DNA of 64,000 nt, from positions 1-64,000 of the forward strand of contig NZ_JAQGJT010000015.1 of NCBI RefSeq assembly GCF_028290495.1. Direction: 5' to 3'. The stretch is from Tardiphaga sp. (GTDB taxonomy: Bacteria; Pseudomonadota; Alphaproteobacteria; Rhizobiales; Xanthobacteraceae). The notes under the pieces are model-generated. The model did no database searches. It was given only the letters and a program-made list of their open reading frames with translations, and was not told the origin of the DNA. A program made the position numbers and the translations under genes. Below are positions 58,089-64,000 of the stretch, piece by piece; within the stretch, counting starts at the first letter, position 1, and each line of letters opens with the position of its first letter.

Positions 58089-60488
58089 TTGGCCGATGTT
58101 GCTGTTTTAGGGATCAAGCTCGACACGACCGGCGTACTGGCCGGAATCAAAGTCATCGAAGGTCTGCCCCTTGCAGCGAACCGCGCCACCGATGCGGTCA
58201 CCGGACTGGGCAAGGCCGCAAAAGATGCCAGTGCGGGGACCATCGCATGGGGTAACAATGTCGCTGGCGCGAAAGAAGCCATCGACCGCCTCAACGCCTC
58301 CGCCAAACCTGCAGTCACCGCGACGACTGGACTGGCCAAGGCGTCCACCGAAGCGGGTATCGGCTTGCTCGGCCTCGACAAGGCAGCAAAATCAGGCAAG
58401 ACCAGTACTGATATAATCGCCAACAGTACTGGTCTTGCGCGCTATGAACTGATCAACCTCGGTCGGCAGGCGCAGGACGTGGGCGTTTCGCTCATGGGCG
58501 GACAGGCACCGTTGACAGTCCTTGCGCAGCAAGGCTCTCAGATTTTTGACGTGTTTTCGTCGTCGAAGACAGGCACCGTTTCAGGATTCTTCAAGCAACT
58601 CGGCAGCGGCATTGCCAGTGTCGTCACCCCGGCGCGATTGGTCGTCGGCGGTCTCGCTGCAGTCGCGGCCGGTGGCGCGCTTATGTATTCGTCGTGGAAA
58701 GCATCCACGCTGGCGCTCGACGACGCTGCGCGCAGCGCCGACCTGACCACTCGCGAGTTGTCCAAACTGCAGGCAGCCGCGTCATTCAAAGGTATCAGCA
58801 ACGAGGATTTCAACAAGGGAATCACCGGCTTTGCCAAGGGCGTCTACGACGCCAAGGCTGGCATGGGCGGCCTCGCCGAAGTATTCGCGGTCAACAACAA
58901 ACACGCTTCTGACTTCGGCGGCTATCTCGGCACCGCTGCCGATCTGATTAAAAACGCACGCAATGATCAGCAGCGGCTGGTGTTGCTCCAGCAGATGGGC
59001 CTGCCTGCAACGATGGAGTGGGTCCGGCTACTATCCGGCGGTGCTGATGGACTGAAGCGCACCAAGGACAGCGCTGTAGAATTCGCCGCGAACGATAACA
59101 TGGTGGCCAGCGCTCGCAAATTTGACGAGGCGTGGAATCGCGCATGGACGAATTTTGGGTTGAACTCCCGAAACGCTTTCCAAAAAGCGTTGGAGAGTGG
59201 ATCCGGCCTGTTCGATCGCATGGAACGGCTGGCGCAGAATGCCGGTAACTCCTCGATCTGGGATCGGTTCTTGCCGTCGAACCACGCAGAGATTGCGAAG
59301 GCGCAGGGCATCACAATGCTTTCGCCGTTCCAGCAGCGGTTCGCGGGGGACAGCCAAAACCCAGCCTCCAGCAACACTGCGCTTGGCGACGGCCTGCGTG
59401 CAGACGCGGACCGACGCCGCAACCAAGCGACGATCGATGCCGCGGCATTGCAGCACGACCTCCAGATGCAGCAGCAGCGCCTTGGCGCTCTGGGGCAGGT
59501 GGCGACCGTCAACGAGACGGTGCGACAATCTGAACTCGCGCTGACCATCGCTCGGAACCAGCCGGGAAACAAGATCACCGACGCCGACGTCGCGCGCATC
59601 CAAAACTACGCAAAGGCGAATGCGCTCGGTCTCATCCAAATTCGCGCCTCGACTGATGCTTACAACCTGGAGACTTCAACGCTCGGCATGACCACCGGCG
59701 CAGCGACCGCTTACGCCGCGGTACAGCAACGGATCAATGCCGAAAAGCTCAAGGGCAACGATCTCACCCCACTGCAAATCGCAGCGCTGCGCAACGAGGC
59801 GTCTGCTCTCGGTGAAGCGGCGCAACGAACCGACAACATGCGGTTCGGTTACGACGCACTGACCAACGCGGGACAGACTTTTTCGTCATCTATTCGTAAC
59901 AGTACGACCGCTCTTGGTGCGCTGAAGGCGGCTGGCGTATCCGCTCTCGATGCGTTGTCGTCAAAGCTCATGAAAATGGCGACCGACAATCTCTGGACCA
60001 ACGCGTTCGGTGGGTCGAGTGGCGGCGGGCTCGGCGGGATCATCAGCGGACTGTTTGGCGGCAGTAACCCCAATGCTGGCGGGACTGTCCTTGCAGGATC
60101 GACCGGAAACATAAGTGTCGGCGGTTACTCTATGCCGCAATTTGCCAGCGGCACCAACAGCGCGCCCGGCGGTCTCGCGCGCATCAACGAGTTGGGCGGC
60201 GAAATCGTCAATCTGCCGTCCGGGGCACAGGTCATCCCGCACGACGTCTCGATGGCGATGGCGAGCCGCGTTTCGTTTCCGACATTCCTTCCTGCAGGCG
60301 CGGCACCGTCTGGCGGCACAGGAAGCGGCGGGCCTGTCCATGTTTCAGTGCCGATCAACATCGACGCGACCGGTGCCGATCCTGCCGCAATCGGGCGGCT
60401 GCAGCAGCAGCTTGCTACCCTCAAAGCAGAACTCCCGTCCCGCGTCGTGGCAGCCGTCACCGCAGCGAAAAAGCAAAGGCAACTCTGA
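58089..60488 (+). CDS. Phage tail length tape-measure protein
   Basis: This 799-aa protein starts at TTG 58089 (ADVAVLGIKLDTTGVLAGIK). An N-terminal helical region with Ala-rich coiled parts leads to the signature LARYELINLGRQAQDVGVSL and APLTVLAQQGSQIFDVF. A hydrophobic segment (ARLVVGGLAAVAAGGAL) follows, then long helices. The C-terminus is glycine-rich (SGGGLGGIISGLFGGS) with FASGTNSAPGGLARINELGG. This is the standard order of Siphoviridae-type tape measures. It contains a perfect 14-bp inverted repeat at 58396-58438. Confidence 0.85.
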   Translation: MADVAVLGIKLDTTGVLAGIKVIEGLPLAANRATDAVTGLGKAAKDASAGTIAWGNNVAGAKEAIDRLNASAKPAVTATTGLAKASTEAGIGLLGLDKAAKSGKTSTDIIANSTGLARYELINLGRQAQDVGVSLMGGQAPLTVLAQQGSQIFDVFSSSKTGTVSGFFKQLGSGIASVVTPARLVVGGLAAVAAGGALMYSSWKASTLALDDAARSADLTTRELSKLQAAASFKGISNEDFNKGITGFAKGVYDAKAGMGGLAEVFAVNNKHASDFGGYLGTAADLIKNARNDQQRLVLLQQMGLPATMEWVRLLSGGADGLKRTKDSAVEFAANDNMVASARKFDEAWNRAWTNFGLNSRNAFQKALESGSGLFDRMERLAQNAGNSSIWDRFLPSNHAEIAKAQGITMLSPFQQRFAGDSQNPASSNTALGDGLRADADRRRNQATIDAAALQHDLQMQQQRLGALGQVATVNETVRQSELALTIARNQPGNKITDADVARIQNYAKANALGLIQIRASTDAYNLETSTLGMTTGAATAYAAVQQRINAEKLKGNDLTPLQIAALRNEASALGEAAQRTDNMRFGYDALTNAGQTFSSSIRNSTTALGALKAAGVSALDALSSKLMKMATDNLWTNAFGGSSGGGLGGIISGLFGGSNPNAGGTVLAGSTGNISVGGYSMPQFASGTNSAPGGLARINELGGEIVNLPSGAQVIPHDVSMAMASRVSFPTFLPAGAAPSGGTGSGGPVHVSVPINIDATGADPAAIGRLQQQLATLKAELPSRVVAAVTAAKKQRQL
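58396..58438 (+). repeat. Perfect 14-bp inverted repeat inside the tape-measure gene
   Basis: Arms gcaagaccagtact (58396-58409) and agtactggtcttgc (58425-58438) are perfectly complementary around a 15-base loop. They fall within coding sequence (residues about 103-117). Confidence 0.8.
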
Positions 60489-60766
60489 TGACCCAGACAT
60501 TTCCATCACCCACCATGAACGCGCCGGTAATGGCACCCGACGAAGCGCCCGCCCGCGAAAACCTGCACGGCCTGCTCGGCACCGCCATCGCAAACTTGGT
60601 CGGTGCGCCAGACGAGCGGCGACACCTGACTGACACACTGGCCTTCCTGACCGCACGCTTGAACGAAATGGCCATCGTGACACAGGTGCGCGTGCTGCAG
60701 ATGCAGATGGATCTTGCCGCTACAGAACTGGCGCAGACGCAGCGCCGTCACGTATCGAGCAACTGA
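60488..60766 (+). CDS. Small phage-type hypothetical protein
   Basis: This 92-aa protein starts at ATG 60488, sharing a base with the tape-measure stop (TGATG). A Pro-rich N-terminus is followed by helices (LLGTAIANLVGAPDERR, TDTLAFLTARLNEMAIV) ending in a coiled-coil-like LQMQMDLAATELAQTQ. No family is recognised. It is coupled to the tape measure by position. Confidence 0.65.
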   Translation: MTQTFPSPTMNAPVMAPDEAPARENLHGLLGTAIANLVGAPDERRHLTDTLAFLTARLNEMAIVTQVRVLQMQMDLAATELAQTQRRHVSSN

Positions 60767-60788
60767 CCCTTCAATCAAGGATAATCAC

Positions 60789-61469
60789 ATGCCCCTCAAC
60801 ATTACTGAAAAAAACCTGGACAAGGTCCCCGACGCTTACCGCAGTCTCTATGTCGAAAAGGGTGGAAGCTTTCATCTACTGCTCGGGGATCTACAAGATC
60901 ACGTCGCCAGCAATCTCAAGCCGCTCAAAGACGAGTTGGAGATTGCACAAGCTTCGGAGCGCAAACTGATCCACAATGAATTCAGCACGGCGCTGCGCGC
61001 CGCCGGCATCCGCCCCAACTATGAGGAGCTTATCATCGCGAATGTCGGAGGGCAGATCAACCTCGACACCGTTGATGGTCAGCGCATTGTCCGGGTCAAG
61101 GGCGCCGACGGTTATCCACTGTTCGGAACAGGCCCCGATGGAATCGCCACTCTCGCAGATTTGGCGAAGGAAGCTGCAAAGCAATTTCCATCCGTGTTCC
61201 CTAACGGCACCAATTCCTCATCCAGCGACGCGGCTGCTGTTCCGGCAAAGCGCGACGGCAAGACGCTTCTGAGGTCGGAGTTCGATGCACTCTCGGGTAG
61301 GGAACGAGCCGCGAAAATGGCTGAAGGATTCACCGTGACGGACGACAAGCCAGCGTCTAAGCCCCGCCGGCCGTTGACCAGCACCGAGATGACCCGCGCA
61401 TCGTTCGAGGGGCTGAGTGCGGTGGACCGAGCAGCCCGGATGAAAGAAGGATTTACGATCGTTGATTGA
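60789..61469 (+). CDS. Phage-type hypothetical protein with C-terminal repeats
   Basis: This 226-aa protein starts at ATG 60789 with AAGGATAATC upstream. The N-terminal helix region is acidic (LKPLKDELEIAQASERK), as in phage scaffolding proteins. Two C-terminal repeats of about 27 residues follow: RSEFDALSGRERAAKMAEGF and RASFEGLSAVDRAARMKEGF, each ending in T-(V/I)-x-D. The repeats resemble terminal motifs of phage structural-assembly proteins. Exact family is not recognised. Confidence 0.65.
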   Translation: MPLNITEKNLDKVPDAYRSLYVEKGGSFHLLLGDLQDHVASNLKPLKDELEIAQASERKLIHNEFSTALRAAGIRPNYEELIIANVGGQINLDTVDGQRIVRVKGADGYPLFGTGPDGIATLADLAKEAAKQFPSVFPNGTNSSSSDAAAVPAKRDGKTLLRSEFDALSGRERAAKMAEGFTVTDDKPASKPRRPLTSTEMTRASFEGLSAVDRAARMKEGFTIVD

Positions 61470-61470
61470 C

Positions 61471-62097
61471 ATGACGATCCCTGTTCCGCCGCTGGCGCCC
61501 CCTCAGCCGCTGGGGGGCGAGCGGCCCGTTCCTCCACCTCCGCCGCCGTGTGATCCACCGGCTAAGCCTGCTGGTTCCATGATTGCGCCGCTCGATCTAG
61601 CCAGCGTCCCGCCGCCGCACGCGCCGATTCTTCCCGAAGCGCAACCGCTGCCCGCGATGGTCGAAGGGCGAGACGCGATGGGGCGTTTCACTACCGGCAA
61701 CTCGGGTCGACCGCGTAACGCCCGCCATCGCGTCACGGTCGCCATAGAGACGATGATGGAAAACCAATGGGAGCGCATCACGATGAAAGTGATTGACCAG
61801 GCGCTCCGGGGTGATACCGCAGCACAGCGCCTGGTTATGGAACGAGTGTCGCCGGTCCGCCGCGGCGTAGCCGTAGTCATTTCGGACTTCCCGAAAATAG
61901 AAAGCGTGGCAGACGTTCCAACGGCGTTGGCTGCCATCCTCGCAGCGGCGGCGGCTGGGGAGATCACCGCCGACGAAGTGGCGCCCTTGGTCACCATCCT
62001 GAGCGCCTATTCGGCGTCAATGGATTCGGCGATGTTCGCCGAGCGCCTGGAAGCTTTGGAAAAGGAAATCGAAAGCACGCGTCTTGGCACGAAGTAG
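61471..62097 (+). CDS. DUF5681-like domain protein
   Basis: This 208-aa protein begins MTIPVPPLAPPQPLGG with a long Pro-rich tail. The DUF5681-like core is GRFTTGNSGRPRNARHR, followed by VTVAIETMMENQ. A helical ending contains AAILAAAAAGEITADEVAPLVTI. DUF5681 proteins occur next to phage packaging genes in alphaproteobacteria, but their function is unknown. The start overlaps the previous stop region; TTG 61462 is an alternative. Confidence 0.65.
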   Translation: MTIPVPPLAPPQPLGGERPVPPPPPPCDPPAKPAGSMIAPLDLASVPPPHAPILPEAQPLPAMVEGRDAMGRFTTGNSGRPRNARHRVTVAIETMMENQWERITMKVIDQALRGDTAAQRLVMERVSPVRRGVAVVISDFPKIESVADVPTALAAILAAAAAGEITADEVAPLVTILSAYSASMDSAMFAERLEALEKEIESTRLGTK

Positions 62098-62143
62098 CCT
62101 ATGGACGCGGTTGCGCGCAGCGACGGACCGTCTTCCGCCGGCG

Positions 62144-62281
62144 ATGGTTATGGTTGAGATTCTGATACGCCGCCGCATTGTCCAACCAAACCCAAACGGC
62201 GGTCCCCCGATCGACACTGGCAGATGCGTAGAGCGTCGGGCGCAAATACCATGTCGAGTCGGCGAGGAGCCGTTCCTATGA
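62144..62281 (+). CDS. Short ORF, low confidence
   Basis: This 45-aa ORF (MVMVEILIRRRIVQPNPNGG) is open in a frame that continues from a TTG at 62084. Its stop overlaps the ATG of the next gene by four bases, as for many neighbours here. No feature beyond that supports it. Confidence 0.35.
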   Translation: MVMVEILIRRRIVQPNPNGGPPIDTGRCVERRAQIPCRVGEEPFL

Positions 62282-62604
62282 CGCGATCCAGCCTTTGGAC
62301 TCGCTTGAACACTGTCAGATCAAGTACGCTTGGCGCGGGTGGTCGCCGCATCGAGGGCATTGTGATGACCTATTTGGGTACCGGTCCGAACGCATTGAAC
62401 TTGATTAGCGGTATTCGCTACGACGCCTGCAGTGGCTATGATCACCCCCTCGATGGGCAAAGCATCGACTTCGGCGAGCCGGGCATTGATCGTTCGCAGG
62501 TGCCGTCACCATGGCGCGAACTGCTCGACGAAGCGGCCGATAGGCCGCCATTCACGTTTGTGCTGGACCACGCGGATCAAGAACCCATGCCGCCGCCGTA
62601 TTAG
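62278..62604 (+). CDS. Small phage-type hypothetical protein
   Basis: This 108-aa protein begins MTRSSLWTRLNTVRSSTLG. The middle contains IEGIVMTYLGTGPNALNLIS and an acidic C-terminal half (WRELLDEAADRPPFTF). No family is recognised. The first seven residues after Met echo a similarly placed stretch (ARSSLWTRL) encoded at 62084, suggesting a local duplication. Confidence 0.55.
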   Translation: MTRSSLWTRLNTVRSSTLGAGGRRIEGIVMTYLGTGPNALNLISGIRYDACSGYDHPLDGQSIDFGEPGIDRSQVPSPWRELLDEAADRPPFTFVLDHADQEPMPPPY

Positions 62605-62684
62605 GTTGGCAAACGCAGGTTGGGGCGTCGCCATCGGCTGGCGGGCGTTTGGCGTGTGGTGGCGTACCTACGGGCCTTCGATAC

Positions 62685-62876
62685 TCAGGTGACGGGTGGC
62701 GGAACGGCTATGGGCTCTCCCGCCTCACACGGCTGGATGGTGTAGCCGTCCTCAAGCACGGTTTTCCCGTCCACAAGGTCAACCAAGCCGGCCTCGTTGG
62801 CATGCGCCCAACAATCCTGCTCGGTCGGGAATTCCTGGCTGAGCTTCTGGTCGTCCTCGAATAGCGCGTAGGGCAT
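62685..62876 (-). CDS. Small hypothetical protein
   Basis: This 63-aa acidic protein begins MPYALFEDDQKLSQEFPTEQ and contains ANEAGLVDLVDGKTVLEDGY. It has the style of small phage proteins with a single alpha/beta fold. It is transcribed with the next minus-strand gene. Function unknown. Confidence 0.6.
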   Translation of the reverse strand: MPYALFEDDQKLSQEFPTEQDCWAHANEAGLVDLVDGKTVLEDGYTIQPCEAGEPIAVPPPVT

Positions 62877-62892
62877 GGCAGGCTCCTTCCGC

Positions 62893-63090
62893 TCAAGAAC
62901 GCCTTGCTGCCTCTAGAGTTGCTTTTACCTGATCGGGCGTTCCCCGAAGACTGACAGACTTGCCGAACTTGCTGAGGATAGTGGCCTCAAGCGTGACGCG
63001 CTCTCGATCGCCGAACGTCCTGAGCCTCTGAATGGCAACCAAATTGCCCTCCCAAATGTCGTCGGCAAGCAGTTGAAAATGGGGAGTCAT
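62893..63090 (-). CDS. Small hypothetical protein
   Basis: This 65-aa protein, from ATG 63090 (MTPHFQLLADDIWEGNLVAI), continues with a basic VTLEATILSKFGKSVSLRG. A TTG at 63111 is also in frame. It lies just upstream of the 62685 gene, 16 bp away. No family is recognised. Confidence 0.55.
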   Translation of the reverse strand: MTPHFQLLADDIWEGNLVAIQRLRTFGDRERVTLEATILSKFGKSVSLRGTPDQVKATLEAARRS

Positions 63091-63422
63091 GAAATTACTC
63101 ACGCTGTACAATTCCGTAGTTTAATGTCGGCGTCCGAAATTCGTCAAGATGGACATCAACCATCGTTTTCGAGTGCGACCCAGAAGCCCAGAATGGCGGT
63201 CGAGGCGAGCGCAGTGGTACTAGCGAAGTGCTTCTGTCATGCGCTGAAGCTTTCTTAGCAGCGGCAGCACAGTCTGATGGCACTGCTAGTAGTTGGGGCA
63301 GGGCTGGCACCGGAGGCGCGTTTGAGCTTAAGCGAATGCTTGTCTCTCTCTGTTCCGAATGGAACTTAATCCCTCACGGCGAATTGATCGGCGTTGCTAT
63401 CATACCACCGGAGAATATTCCC
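63091..63422. other. 330-bp interval with no supported gene
   Basis: No convincing coding frame, hairpin or repeat is visible here beyond the leader of the following gene. Confidence 0.6.
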
Positions 63423-63926
63423 ATGGCCAAAAAACCCAAACTGCTCGCCGACCTTTTCCACGACACACTGAAGGACGTGTATTTCGCGGAGAAGAAGATC
63501 TTTGCGACCCTACCCAAGATGGCTAAGGCCGCACAGGACAAGGGCCTGAAGGCTGCCTTTCTGAAACACCAGAAGGAAACCGCGGGACAGATCAAACGGC
63601 TGGAGAGCGTTTTCAAGATTTTCGGCAAGAGGCCGACCGCCAAGAAGTGTGAAGCCATCATAGGCATCACCAACGAAGGCGCGGAAATCATGAGCGGGTA
63701 CAAGGGAATGCCGGCACTCGACGCGGGCCTCGCCGCCGCTGCGCAGGCCGTCGAGCATTATGAGATTTCTCGCTACGGCACTCTTGCGACCTGGGCTAAA
63801 GAACTCGGGATGCCGGACGCCGTCCAACTGCTTACTGCGACCCTGCAGGAAGAGAAGGCCACAGACGTTGCTTTGTCGGCTCTCGCGAAGTCTGTCGTCA
63901 ACGTCGAGGCCGAAGCCGATATGTAA
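63423..63926 (+). CDS. Ferritin-like DUF892 (YciE/YciF) family protein
   Basis: This 167-aa helical protein begins MAKKPKLLADLFHDTLKDVY. It has the YciE/YciF pattern with conserved metal-site motifs: FAEKKIFATLPKMAKAA (E), KHQKETAGQIKRLESVF (E, H), then AAAQAVEHYEISRYGTL (E, H) and LQEEKATDVAL (E). Such proteins are stress-induced, ferritin-like four-helix bundles of uncertain role. ATG 63423 has GGAG nine bases upstream. Whether it belongs to the integrated element or the chromosome beyond is not decided. Confidence 0.88.
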   Translation: MAKKPKLLADLFHDTLKDVYFAEKKIFATLPKMAKAAQDKGLKAAFLKHQKETAGQIKRLESVFKIFGKRPTAKKCEAIIGITNEGAEIMSGYKGMPALDAGLAAAAQAVEHYEISRYGTLATWAKELGMPDAVQLLTATLQEEKATDVALSALAKSVVNVEAEADM

Positions 63927-64000
63927 CTCAAGCGATCGCATGCCCGCCTCCCGCAGGCATGCGTAAGCTGCGATATCAATGACAACGGTAGTGGAGCCGG

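Larger units (their letters stand above)
53529..63091. mobile_element. Reduced prophage or phage-derived element
   Basis: It begins with a tRNA-Thr 3' fragment, then a tyrosine integrase and small HTH/AlpA-type regulators. Tail-type genes follow (tail-associated protein, chaperone, tape measure), with several small phage-style genes, a DUF5681 protein and two minus-strand mini-genes. No portal, capsid, large terminase, tube, lysis or replication protein is visible. The right boundary is not seen; 63091 marks only the last small gene. Confidence 0.7.

Noticed and set aside
1-64000. CRISPR array or rRNA operon
   Set aside because: No regularly spaced repeats with unique spacers and no rRNA sequence were seen anywhere in the window.

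Overview
The window looks like a high-GC alphaproteobacterial chromosome of the Bradyrhizobium/Rhodopseudomonas/Afipia group (Nitrobacteraceae). This is judged from protein styles (DUF2336, BTLCP-type transglutaminase, paired PilZ domains, Omp25-like barrel, DUF3126), codon use, and palindromic intergenic repeats of a kind typical of these genomes. No database search was possible; all family names come from motifs read by eye.

Region 1 (1 to about 10.3 kb) is accessory DNA, probably one end of a prophage or related element. It holds an SRAP/YedK peptidase running off the left edge and about 18 small ORFs, mostly on the minus strand, ending at a tRNA-Leu(TAA). The genes at 10294-9016 and 8524-7291 overlap by a few bases, as in phage early operons. 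A 2.8-kb IS1595-type transposon (3330-6165) with near-perfect inverted ends carries its transposase, a 58-aa ORF and a DUF262-HNH protein. It cut the start codon off one of the small genes.

Region 2 (10.5-53.5 kb) is ordinary chromosome. Recognisable genes are an FAD monooxygenase, a CHCC zinc-finger protein, an alpha/beta hydrolase, cysE, DUF3126, a NarL-type two-component pair, a three-gene MotA/ExbB-like membrane cluster, a DnaQ-BRCT fusion, a gamma carbonic anhydrase, a BTLCP peptidase, PilZ and PAS proteins, a rhomboid protease, a CBS protein, a patatin, a PAS-GGDEF-EAL protein, an EamA transporter, a nitroreductase, thrS, an MFS transporter, yidD, a periplasmic ClpP-fold protein, an IscU-like scaffold, folE, hisI, a lytic transglycosylase, DUF2336, an Hpt/CheY pair, nadK, two serine beta-lactamase-fold hydrolases, a TPR protein and an outer-membrane barrel protein. 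Remnants include a truncated hicA, a duplicated nitroreductase 3' end and a frameshifted ORF. Three different families of long palindromic repeats sit between genes.

Region 3 (53.5 kb to at least 63.1 kb) is a second integrated element. It starts at a 3' fragment of tRNA-Thr(TGT), followed by a tyrosine integrase, two small HTH/AlpA-like regulators and a block of tail-type phage genes: a tail-associated SGNH-like protein, a probable tail chaperone, a tape-measure protein and several small genes including a DUF5681 protein. No portal, capsid, large terminase, lysis or replication gene is visible, so it is a reduced prophage or its rest lies outside the window. A DUF892 (YciE/YciF) ferritin-like gene lies at the right edge.
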